Shown: piece after piece, positions 32,783-40,961 of the stretch
Layout of the letters: every line of letters starts with the position of its first letter
How positions within the stretch are numbered: the stretch's first letter is position 1
Origin: Bacteroidales bacterium UBA4293
GTDB lineage: Bacteria > Bacteroidota > Bacteroidia > Bacteroidales > Bacteroidaceae
Direction: 5' to 3'
NCBI GenBank assembly: GCA_002395835.1
Contig: DGVD01000015.1
Coordinates: 210,735-274,734 of the forward strand
DNA: 64,000 nt
Notes under the pieces: model-generated
The model's input: the letters and a program-made list of their open reading frames with translations, nothing else
What the model was told of the DNA's origin: nothing
The model's database searches: none
Position numbers and translations under genes: made by a program

Positions 32783-33871
32783 TTATTGACCACCAAGTCT
32801 GTCAAAGTATTCAATGACGTCTTCCCAAGTCTTGAAAGGTGTTGTACCAAATTGAATATGGGTACCTATAAAGTTTTCTGCTCCATTCACTTTAGAATCA
32901 TCTATCAGATAATCTCCGTAATTCAGGTTTTTGTGGTGAGTAAGAATTAATCTGCGGAAAGCTGGTACACCAAGGTATTTTTGTACCCAGCAGAGTTTAT
33001 CGCTCCATGCAGAAGGATTATTGTATGGTGCACTGGATAATATATAGGTATCATATTTTTGTGACAAGTATCTGAAAGCCTTTACGGCACTAGGTAAAGG
33101 TTCCAGATTTCCAAAGAATCCTGGAGCATCCCAATAATGACCTTCATATTCTTTTCTTACTTCTTCTGATAATTTTCTCCATCCATTTTTAAAATCCGTT
33201 AGGGTATTATCTAGATCAATGAAGAGAACCGGTTTCTCCACTCCATTTTGGATATCATCTATCCATTGTATAATAGGTAAAACAGAGTGAATGATTACCT
33301 TATCGTTCAGTTGGTGTTCTCCATCAAAATGGATGGCATTGATATAATGTGCAGAAAACAAGTCAAAGGTATGAACTAAGGGGTCATTGATACCAAAAAG
33401 GCCATAGACACGGTTTCTTCGTTCCTCTTCATCTACATGAGAGAAGCATTTTTCAGTCATGGCTTTGTATTCATTGACCAAGTCTTTAGTGACCCAAAAC
33501 TCTTTTTCTCCATCCTTTCTAGGATTAAACCATTGTTGTTTTCCCATCATATGGTGTTCTGCAAAGGTTTCTCCCATTTTCAGTGCAGGATTAACCAGAA
33601 TGCGATAAAATCCATAAAGCATTTCTGCATACATACCCCCCATACTACTTCCTATGATAAGGTCTGGCTTTTCTGTATCACAGATAGAATACAATAAGGT
33701 CATGGCATCTTCAGGGTGAAGTGGTAAGTCTGGAGCTATAACCTGGGCATTTGGCATCAATAATTGTAGTGTTTTAGCTGTACCACTAGCACCAGAGGAA
33801 CCAAATCCATGTACATAAAGAATTTTTTTTCCTTTCATTAAGGATTTATTGTATAGATCTGTTGTTTCCAT
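32783..33871 (-). CDS. Fusion: YqiA-like alpha/beta hydrolase plus 5'(3')-deoxyribonucleotidase (HAD)
   Basis: 362 aa. Residues about 15-205 match YqiA/YcfP-type esterases: YVHGFGSSG, nucleophile S76 in GSSMGG, and H186 in DGEHQL. Residues about 212-362 match the NT5C nucleotidase branch of the HAD superfamily: D219/D221 in FIDLDNTLTD, the ILSSAPYNNPSAW loop, and DYLIDDS. Both active sites look intact. The gene is 6 nt after the adenine methylase and so belongs to the mutS transcript. A nucleotide clean-up role fits the context but the esterase half is unexplained. Confidence 0.82.
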   Translation of the reverse strand: METTDLYNKSLMKGKKILYVHGFGSSGASGTAKTLQLLMPNAQVIAPDLPLHPEDAMTLLYSICDTEKPDLIIGSSMGGMYAEMLYGFYRILVNPALKMGETFAEHHMMGKQQWFNPRKDGEKEFWVTKDLVNEYKAMTEKCFSHVDEEERRNRVYGLFGINDPLVHTFDLFSAHYINAIHFDGEHQLNDKVIIHSVLPIIQWIDDIQNGVEKPVLFIDLDNTLTDFKNGWRKLSEEVRKEYEGHYWDAPGFFGNLEPLPSAVKAFRYLSQKYDTYILSSAPYNNPSAWSDKLCWVQKYLGVPAFRRLILTHHKNLNYGDYLIDDSKVNGAENFIGTHIQFGTTPFKTWEDVIEYFDRLGGQ

Positions 33872-33877
33872 AATGCT

Positions 33878-34963
33878 TTATTTTTTTAAAAGGAACAAAT
33901 ATTCTTGATTTGAACTGCTTTTGGCAGACCATTCATTAGTCCATTTCATATTTGCCATAACGTTCTTCTTATAGTCTATTTCCTGTGAATGAATTAGAGT
34001 GCCATTTTTCTGTAGAATCTCTATCAGTTCATTTTTAGAAATAATGCCCCCAGAGCTATAAGAAAGAAGTATATAGTTGGCATGAATTATATGAATAAGC
34101 CTTTCCAATTCATTCAACGCATTCAGCTTTCCATTCTCGTCTTTTTTATAATCTTCAAAAGCTGAAGTAGACACTAAGTCACGGGTATCTTCTCTTCGTT
34201 GTGCCTTACCGAATAGTTTAGGATGATCATTTTTTATGATGGTTGTCCATAGATGATAGTAAGATGAGTATCTTACTCTGGAAGAAGGCATTTTATAGTT
34301 ATTTGAACCATAAGGAGGATCTAAATAAGCTAGATCAAAAGATTTATCTTTTATGGTTTCCATTATATCCCCTCTCATAACTTCTGTTTTTCCTAATTTA
34401 GGATAGGTTATAAGGGGTACTTTTAGTTCTAGAGTATGGTAAGAACGAGCCGACCATTTTGATAGGTAAGAAACTTGATGTCCTAAAGAATTGTCCACCT
34501 TGTCTAGTGCTAGAATAAGGCTGGTAAGTAGGACTTGCTTATCTATTTCTGAAAGATTCAAGTTTTCTATTTCTTCCCGTATGGCATCCAGCTTCATGGT
34601 GTTATGAAGTTGGAAAGGATATTTGCCATTGTTGAGGTCCTGGGCACCATAATGCTCGGAAAACCATCCTAATTTTCCTTCTAAGGCATTTAAATGGTCA
34701 ATGATGGGCTGATAATATGTAGCAGGTTTATCGGCTTGCAGATAGCATTTACCGAACGTTTCGCTCCAATAAGAGATATCATTGCATGTTACATCATACC
34801 CTGATTTGTATAAAGCTTGGCTTACACGTGTAGTTCCGGAAAACCCATCCAGTATATGCTTTACGTCGGGCAAGGATTTCACTTCCTGAAGAATATATGG
34901 AAGTATCTTCAGTTTAGAGCCAGCATATTTAATGCCTTCTGTTTCAGGGATGTTATTTTCCAC
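33878..34963 (-). CDS. D12-class DNA adenine N6-methyltransferase, apparently orphan
   Basis: 361 aa. KYAGSK near residue 12, the SAM motif FSGTTR at 41-46 and catalytic DPPY at 215-218 place it among Dam/M.EcoRV-like amino-methyltransferases that methylate adenine in duplex DNA. A large central helical insertion separates motifs I and IV. It starts with GTG inside the mutS 3' end, overlapping by 11 nt. No restriction endonuclease is encoded nearby, so it appears solitary. The recognition sequence cannot be read from the protein. Confidence 0.85.
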   Translation of the reverse strand: MENNIPETEGIKYAGSKLKILPYILQEVKSLPDVKHILDGFSGTTRVSQALYKSGYDVTCNDISYWSETFGKCYLQADKPATYYQPIIDHLNALEGKLGWFSEHYGAQDLNNGKYPFQLHNTMKLDAIREEIENLNLSEIDKQVLLTSLILALDKVDNSLGHQVSYLSKWSARSYHTLELKVPLITYPKLGKTEVMRGDIMETIKDKSFDLAYLDPPYGSNNYKMPSSRVRYSSYYHLWTTIIKNDHPKLFGKAQRREDTRDLVSTSAFEDYKKDENGKLNALNELERLIHIIHANYILLSYSSGGIISKNELIEILQKNGTLIHSQEIDYKKNVMANMKWTNEWSAKSSSNQEYLFLLKK

Positions 34964-37580
34964 TCACTATTTTCTTGATATCATTCAGTTTATTCAGAGC
35001 TTCCACTGGAGTCAGGTTATTGATATCCAGATGGAGAATCTCGTCACGGATTTGGCTCAGCACAGGATCATCTAGTTGGAAGAAACTCAACTGTAATCCT
35101 TCTCTATTTTCTGCTATTTCAGTGGTGTCGGGTCGGGATACCTTACCATTGGAATTATTCTCTTCAAGTTGTTTTAAGATTTGCTCAGCTCTTTTGACTA
35201 TACTCTTAGGCATACCAGCCAAGCTAGCTACATGAATACCGAAGGAATGTTCACTCCCACCTCTTTCTAGCTTTCTAAGGAAGATTACTTTACCGTTAGT
35301 TTCACGTACTGAAACGTTATAATTTTTAATTCGTGGGAAGTTTTTCTCCATCTCATTCAATTCATGATAATGAGTGGCAAATAGCGTGCGTGCCCTTCCT
35401 CGAGGATTATCGTGCAGGTATTCTACGATGGCCCAGGCAATGGAAATACCATCATAGGTTGAGGTACCTCTACCTAGCTCGTCAAAGAGTACTAAGGAGT
35501 GTGAGGACACATTGTTGAGTATGTTGGCAGCTTCACTCATTTCCACCATAAAAGTGGATTCTCCCATGGATATATTATCACTGGCACCTACACGGGTGAA
35601 TACCTTGTCCACCAAGCCTATTCTAGCACTTTCAGCAGGAACGAAGCATCCTATTTGAGCCAGAATGGTAATTAAGGCAGTTTGTCTGAGCAAGGCTGAT
35701 TTACCTGCCATGTTAGGACCGGTTATAATGATAATCTGCTGCTTTTCATTATCCAAGTATACATCATTGGCAATGTAGCTCTCCCCTATTGGCATTTGGG
35801 TTTCAATTACCGGATGTCGGCCTTGTTTGATGTCGATGATTTCACTTTCATCGATGATAGGACGAATATAGTTCCGTTCCTTGGCAACTTCTGCAAAGGA
35901 AAGCAGACAATCCAGTTTAGCCAATTGAGTAGCGTCTATCTGGATGGCAGGGATAAATTCTCCTATAGCTAAAACCAAATTGCTGAAAATCTGTTGTTCC
36001 AGGGAAAGTATCTTATCTTCAGCACCTAGAATTTTTTCTTCATATTCTTTAAGTTCCTGGGTTATATAGCGTTCTGCATTTACCAATGTCTGTTTTCTAA
36101 TCCATTCTGCAGGAACTTTGTCTTTATAGGTATTCCGTACTTCTAGATAATAGCCGAACACATTGTTGAACGCCACTTTCAGACTAGGTATTCCGGTTCG
36201 TTCACTTTCCCGCTGCTGAATTTGCATCAGGTAATCTTTACCGGAATATGAAATTCTGCGAAGTTCATCCAGTTCTTCATTCACATGATCTCTGATGACT
36301 CCTCCTTTGGCAACCATCAGAGGTGGGTCATTATTGATTTCCCTAGCTATTCGGTCTCGGATGGAAGCACATAAATTGAGCTGCTCCCCTATCCTATTCA
36401 GTGTTTCATTTTTAGCATATTCACAGGCAGTCTTCAACGGCTCAATGGCTTGCAGTGCCACTTTCAATTGTACGATATCTCTTGGAGATACTCTTCCTAC
36501 AGCCACTTTGGAGATGATACGTTCCAGGTCACCTATCTGGTGAAGTTGATCTGCCAGAAGCTCACGGAATTCGGGTTCCCTGAAGAAATAATCCACCACA
36601 TCCAGTCTTTCTTCTATAGGTCTTACATCTTTCAGTGGGAAGATGAGCCATCTGCGGAGCATGCGTGCTCCCATAGGGCAGATGGTTTTATCTATCACCT
36701 TCAAAAGCGATGTACCGCCTTCATTCATGGTGTCTACAAGTTCCAGACTGCGTACGGTGAATTTATCCAAACGGACATACCGTTCTTCTTCTATGCGAGA
36801 GATGGAGACTACGTGACTTATTTGAGTATGTTGTGTAAATTCCAGATACTGAAGGATGGCACCTGCGGCTACAAGACCATTTTTCAGATGCTCTACACCA
36901 AACCCTTTCAGGTTTCTTACTTCAAAGTGTTTCAGTAGTTTTTCTCTTGAAGCCGACTCGGTAAAAATCCAGTCATCCAGCTCGAAGGTACAGAATTTAG
37001 TACCGAAGTTTCCCTCGAATATATTCTTCTTACCCCGTTCATAGAGCACTTCTTTCGGGCTGAAATTTCCCAGAAGCTTATCTACATATTCAAACGTTCC
37101 TTCTGCAGTGAGGAACTCACCTGTGGAAATATCCAGAAAAGCCACACCACAGGCACCCTTACCGAAATGGATGGCTGCCAGGAAGTTGTTTTCCTTATAA
37201 TTCAGTACCGTGTCATTGATGGCTACACCTGGAGTGACTAGTTCTGTAATGCCTCTTTTAACCAGTTTCTTGGTTAGTTTAGGATCTTCCAGCTGGTCAC
37301 AGATAGCTACTCGTTTTCCGGCACGGATAAGTTTGGGCAAATAAGTATCCAGTGCATGATGAGGGAAACCTGCCATAAAGGTAGAAGTACCCGTGGAATC
37401 TTTTCCATTGTTTCTCTTGGTAAGTGTAATACCTAGAATCTCTGAGGCGGTTACTGCGTCATCAGCATAGGTCTCGTAGAAGTCTCCACAACGAAACAGC
37501 ATGATTGCCTCAGGATGTTTCTTCTTGAGTTCATAGAACTGTTTCATCATTGGGGTGAGTTCCACTACTTGTTTTGCCAT
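34953..37580 (-). CDS. mutS: DNA mismatch repair protein MutS
   Basis: 875 aa. The mismatch-sensing Phe-x-Glu motif is present (GDFYETY, about residue 34), which marks true MutS1 rather than MutS2. Connector, lever and clamp domains follow, then the ATPase with Walker A GPNMAGKSALLRQ, Walker B VLFDELGRGTSTYDG and the ATHYHEL segment. Length is typical. It leads a transcript continuing into the adenine methylase (11-nt overlap) and the hydrolase-nucleotidase fusion. lgt ends 12 nt upstream in the same direction. Confidence 0.97.
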   Translation of the reverse strand: MAKQVVELTPMMKQFYELKKKHPEAIMLFRCGDFYETYADDAVTASEILGITLTKRNNGKDSTGTSTFMAGFPHHALDTYLPKLIRAGKRVAICDQLEDPKLTKKLVKRGITELVTPGVAINDTVLNYKENNFLAAIHFGKGACGVAFLDISTGEFLTAEGTFEYVDKLLGNFSPKEVLYERGKKNIFEGNFGTKFCTFELDDWIFTESASREKLLKHFEVRNLKGFGVEHLKNGLVAAGAILQYLEFTQHTQISHVVSISRIEEERYVRLDKFTVRSLELVDTMNEGGTSLLKVIDKTICPMGARMLRRWLIFPLKDVRPIEERLDVVDYFFREPEFRELLADQLHQIGDLERIISKVAVGRVSPRDIVQLKVALQAIEPLKTACEYAKNETLNRIGEQLNLCASIRDRIAREINNDPPLMVAKGGVIRDHVNEELDELRRISYSGKDYLMQIQQRESERTGIPSLKVAFNNVFGYYLEVRNTYKDKVPAEWIRKQTLVNAERYITQELKEYEEKILGAEDKILSLEQQIFSNLVLAIGEFIPAIQIDATQLAKLDCLLSFAEVAKERNYIRPIIDESEIIDIKQGRHPVIETQMPIGESYIANDVYLDNEKQQIIIITGPNMAGKSALLRQTALITILAQIGCFVPAESARIGLVDKVFTRVGASDNISMGESTFMVEMSEAANILNNVSSHSLVLFDELGRGTSTYDGISIAWAIVEYLHDNPRGRARTLFATHYHELNEMEKNFPRIKNYNVSVRETNGKVIFLRKLERGGSEHSFGIHVASLAGMPKSIVKRAEQILKQLEENNSNGKVSRPDTTEIAENREGLQLSFFQLDDPVLSQIRDEILHLDINNLTPVEALNKLNDIKKIVSGK

Positions 37581-37592
37581 ATTATTATACCT

Positions 37593-38510
37593 TTATCTTT
37601 TCTTCTTTTCTGCTATTTTATCCAGCCACTTCCCTCCTACCATGCATGCTATGCCTAAGATAATGAAAGGAATACTAAGCATTTGGCCCATATTGAATAT
37701 GAATGAACCATCGTCTGCTCCACCCTGTACTTCTTTCAGGAATTCTATAAAGAAACGGAAGGTGAAAATGTAGGTCAGGCAAAGTCCGAAGTAAAAACCA
37801 GTACCTACTTTTTCCTTGTGTTTCTTATAGATAGCGAATCCTATGAAAAGCAGGATGAGATAAGCTATAGCTTCATATAACTGGGCTGGGTGCCTGGGAA
37901 CCAATTGTCCTTCTACCAGTGCACTGTTAGAATGGAAAATGAAAGCCCAAGGTACGTTTGTTACATTACCTATGATCTCACTGTTCATCAAATTTCCCAG
38001 ACGGATGAAGCATGCCGTAATGGGTGTAGCTATGGCTATATTGTCCAGCACACGCATGATGTTGATCTTTGTCTTACGGACATACAACCAGAGGGCTACC
38101 ATCAGTCCGAAGGTACCTCCGTGGCTGGCAAGGCCTTCATAACCAACGAATCTCCACCCTACTCCACCATGTGTACATGGAATCCAGCTTAACCAGCTAT
38201 GGGCATACTCCGGATGAAAGACTTCTTTTATGGGGAGGAAAGTCTCTATCAAGTGATCCATGTAGTAGTCTGGCTCATAGAAGAAGCAGTGTCCCAAACG
38301 TGCACCTACCAGAATACCAATAAAACAATAAAAGAACAAAGGTTCAAAATCTTCCTCTTTCAGTTTTTGGTCTTTATAGAGTCTGTGTACGATGATATAG
38401 GCCAGTGCTAGTCCAATGACCCAGCAAATGGAATAGTATCTGATGCCTAGAAATGTTTGAGGAGGCGTCCAGTCTATGAAAGCACTCACTACATTGATGA
38501 ACATAGTCAT
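37593..38510 (-). CDS. lgt: Prolipoprotein diacylglyceryl transferase Lgt
   Basis: 305 aa multi-spanning inner-membrane enzyme that transfers diacylglycerol from phosphatidylglycerol to the lipobox cysteine of prolipoproteins. The Lgt signature is present as RLGNLMNSEIIG in the middle of the chain, and HPAQLYEAI is the conserved later motif. It serves the many lipoproteins seen here (FKBP, glutaminyl cyclase, PD40 protein). Start at 38510 or 38504. It lies 20 nt after ychF and 12 nt before mutS, all in one direction. Confidence 0.95.
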   Translation of the reverse strand: MTMFINVVSAFIDWTPPQTFLGIRYYSICWVIGLALAYIIVHRLYKDQKLKEEDFEPLFFYCFIGILVGARLGHCFFYEPDYYMDHLIETFLPIKEVFHPEYAHSWLSWIPCTHGGVGWRFVGYEGLASHGGTFGLMVALWLYVRKTKINIMRVLDNIAIATPITACFIRLGNLMNSEIIGNVTNVPWAFIFHSNSALVEGQLVPRHPAQLYEAIAYLILLFIGFAIYKKHKEKVGTGFYFGLCLTYIFTFRFFIEFLKEVQGGADDGSFIFNMGQMLSIPFIILGIACMVGGKWLDKIAEKKKR

Positions 38511-38530
38511 AAAGAATCAGTTATAATTCA

Positions 38531-39634
38531 TTAAACATTAAAGCGGAAGTGCATGATGTCACCATCCTGAACTACATAGTCCTTGCCTTCAACACCCATT
38601 TTTCCTGCTTCACGGACAGCAGCTTCAGATCCATATTTGATATAATCTTCATACTTGATGACTTCTGCACGGATGAATCCTTTCTCAAAGTCGGTATGGA
38701 TTACACCTGCACACTGAGGGGCTTTCCATCCTTTGCGGAATGTCCATGCCTTTACTTCCATCTCTCCTGCTGTGATGAAGGTCTGCAGATTCAGGAGTGA
38801 ATAGATGGATTTGATGAGTCGGTTACATCCACTTTCTTTCAGTCCCATGTCTTCCAGGAACATTTGCTTTTCTTCATAGCTTTCCAGCTCTGCGATGTCA
38901 GCCTCTGTCTGTGCAGAGATAATCAGCAGTTGTGCATCTTCACTTTTGATAGCTTCACGAACTTCTTCCACATAATGGTTTCCTTCTGCTGCCGATGCGT
39001 CATCCACATTGCATACATAAAGAACGGGCTTGGTAGTAAGGAGGAAGAGGTTCTTTGCTGCTGCTATTTCTTCTTCACTTTCAAAGGTTACAGTACGTGC
39101 GCTCTTTCCTTGTTCCAGTGCTTCTTTGTATGCCTTCAAGACACCATATTCAATCTTTGCTTGCTTGTCACCGCCTACATTGGCTATCTTCTCCACTTTT
39201 CTGATTCGGTTCTCTACGGTGTCCAAATCTTTTAGCTGGAGCTCTGTATCGATGATTTCCTTGTCTCGCACTGGGTTAACTGAACCATCTACATGTACGA
39301 TGTTTCCATTGTCGAAACATCTGAGTACATGGATGATAGCATCACATTCTCTGATGTTACCCAGGAACTGATTACCCAGTCCTTCACCTTTACTAGCGCC
39401 TTTTACAAGTCCGGCAATGTCTACTATATCACATGTAGCAGGAACAATACGTCCTGGATGTACAAGTTCTGCAAGTTTAGTCAGTCGGTCATCTGGAACA
39501 GAGATTTGTCCCATCTGGGCATCAATGGTGCAAAATGGGAAGTTTGCTGCCTGTGCCTTTGCACTGGAAAGGCAGTTGAAAAGTGTGGATTTACCTACAT
39601 TGGGTAAGCCTACAATACCTGCTTTTAATGCCAT
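38531..39634 (-). CDS. ychF: Ribosome-associated ATPase YchF (OLA1)
   Basis: 367 aa Obg-family P-loop protein that prefers ATP over GTP and associates with ribosomes; implicated in translation and redox stress. G1 motif GLPNVGKSTLFN near residue 8, G3 DIAGLVKGASKGEGLGN, a coiled-coil arm (about 130-190) and a C-terminal TGS domain (GEMEVKAWTFRKGWKAPQCAG). Length is typical. Promoter TAACTTTG lies at 39671-39664. Confidence 0.96.
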   Translation of the reverse strand: MALKAGIVGLPNVGKSTLFNCLSSAKAQAANFPFCTIDAQMGQISVPDDRLTKLAELVHPGRIVPATCDIVDIAGLVKGASKGEGLGNQFLGNIRECDAIIHVLRCFDNGNIVHVDGSVNPVRDKEIIDTELQLKDLDTVENRIRKVEKIANVGGDKQAKIEYGVLKAYKEALEQGKSARTVTFESEEEIAAAKNLFLLTTKPVLYVCNVDDASAAEGNHYVEEVREAIKSEDAQLLIISAQTEADIAELESYEEKQMFLEDMGLKESGCNRLIKSIYSLLNLQTFITAGEMEVKAWTFRKGWKAPQCAGVIHTDFEKGFIRAEVIKYEDYIKYGSEAAVREAGKMGVEGKDYVVQDGDIMHFRFNV

Positions 39635-39663
39635 ATTTTCTCTTTGTTTATTTTATTAGCATG

Positions 39664-39671
39664 CAAAGTTA
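39664..39671 (-). promoter_or_regulatory. -7 element of ychF
   Basis: TAACTTTG on the minus strand, 29 nt before the ATG at 39634. Confidence 0.55.
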
Positions 39672-39703
39672 CATATTTTTTATGAAAGTCGGAAAATTCG
39701 TTG

Positions 39704-39711
39704 TATCTTCG
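39704..39711 (+). promoter_or_regulatory. -7-like element of comF
   Basis: TATCTTCG, one mismatch from TAnnTTTG, ending 7 nt before the ATG at 39719. It overlaps a longer in-frame TTG start at 39701, which is therefore rejected. Confidence 0.45.
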
Positions 39712-39718
39712 TGCCCTG

Positions 39719-40450
39719 ATGATTCATTCTTTTAAGAATGACATGCTGAATTTCTTGTTTCCCAGATACTGCTGGATTTGTGGAAACCGGCTTTCAGTGA
39801 GTGAACAACATTTGTGTTCACAGTGTCTTACAGATTTACCACGGACGAACTTTCATTTGCGTCAAGATAATCCCATGGAAATGCTTTTCTGGGGTTGCTT
39901 CAACCTTGTCCATGCTGCTGCTTTCTTCTATTACCATCAGAATACTCCTACCAGCGAAATTCTTTACTTATTGAAATATAAGAATTGTCCGGAGATAGGG
40001 GAGTATATGGGGGAGATTTATGCGCATGAAATCCTCTTCAATGAGCATAATAATCAATGTTCGTTTTTCAGCGATATAGACTTTATCATTCCTTTACCTC
40101 TCAACTTGAATAAATTAAAGCAGAGAGGGTATAACCAGTGTGATGCTATCTGTAGAGGATTAGCTAAAGCAACTCAAATTCCAGTCTTGTATGATGTAGT
40201 GGAGCGAACGATTGCCAACACTACACAAACCAAGAAGAGTAGGGTAGAGCGAGAATTAAATGTGGAACAGATCTTCCGTCTCACAGGTTCGGTGGAACAA
40301 CGAGCCATCCTTATGGGAAAGCATGTTCTACTAGTGGATGATGTGTGCACTACGGGCTCTACTTTGAAATCTTTTGCTTCAGTTTTTCAATCCATCCCAG
40401 ATTTACGCATCAGCATTTTAACCTTGGGTCTGGCTAGTCCTATTTTCTGA
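39719..40450 (+). CDS. comF: ComF family protein (amidophosphoribosyltransferase-like)
   Basis: 243 aa. An N-terminal zinc finger (C18, C21, C33, C36; CWICG and CSQC) is followed by a type I phosphoribosyltransferase domain with the PRPP loop VLLVDDVCTTGST near residue 210. In naturally transformable bacteria ComF works with the DNA channel ComEC, possibly handling incoming single strands. No other com gene is adjacent, though an HhH-barrel gene lies 11 kb away. The last 33 nt overlap the convergent NUDIX gene. Confidence 0.9.
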   Translation: MIHSFKNDMLNFLFPRYCWICGNRLSVSEQHLCSQCLTDLPRTNFHLRQDNPMEMLFWGCFNLVHAAAFFYYHQNTPTSEILYLLKYKNCPEIGEYMGEIYAHEILFNEHNNQCSFFSDIDFIIPLPLNLNKLKQRGYNQCDAICRGLAKATQIPVLYDVVERTIANTTQTKKSRVERELNVEQIFRLTGSVEQRAILMGKHVLLVDDVCTTGSTLKSFASVFQSIPDLRISILTLGLASPIF

Positions 40451-40960
40451 CAAAAAGCGGATAATCCCTGACCGGATACTGTCTAAACCGAATTCTTCTG
40501 GATGAACTTCATCCAGAGGAATCCAGTAGGTTTCTGCCACATCATCCATAGGTCTAATGTTTGAGGTGGATCTCACTTTACATCGGAAAAAGAGGTCTGT
40601 GGTATGCACTACTAAATCGGAATAGAGATAGGTATTAGGAAGTGAAAACAGATAATCGGTTTGCACCACATCTAATCCTGTTTCTTCCTTTACTTCCCGT
40701 GTAATAGCCTCTTCTGCAGTCTCCCCTAAATCCACAAATCCTCCTGTCAGGTCTAGGGTGCCTTTTGCGGGTTCCTGAGCTCTTCTGCATACTAAAAGTT
40801 CGTCCCTCTCATTGAGAATAAAAGCTACGGTAGATGCACTACTATTAAAATAGTAAGTGAATCCACAGTGACCGCATTTCTTTGATTTAAAATCATTTAC
40901 ATCGAAGTCTTTACTCCCACAGACAGGGCAGAACTTAAATTTTTCCAGTGGATGTTTCAT
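40418..40960 (-). CDS. NUDIX hydrolase with zinc ribbon
   Basis: 180 aa. An N-terminal zinc ribbon (C11, C14, C29, C32) precedes a NUDIX domain whose box reads GFVDLGETAEEAITREVKEETG, with the REVKEE metal-binding core intact. The arrangement resembles NudC-like and NDP-sugar or NADH pyrophosphatases; the true substrate is unknown. It lies 1 nt after polA on the same strand and overlaps comF tail-to-tail by 33 nt. Confidence 0.9.
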   Translation of the reverse strand: MKHPLEKFKFCPVCGSKDFDVNDFKSKKCGHCGFTYYFNSSASTVAFILNERDELLVCRRAQEPAKGTLDLTGGFVDLGETAEEAITREVKEETGLDVVQTDYLFSLPNTYLYSDLVVHTTDLFFRCKVRSTSNIRPMDDVAETYWIPLDEVHPEEFGLDSIRSGIIRFLSENRTSQTQG

Positions 40961-40961
40961 A

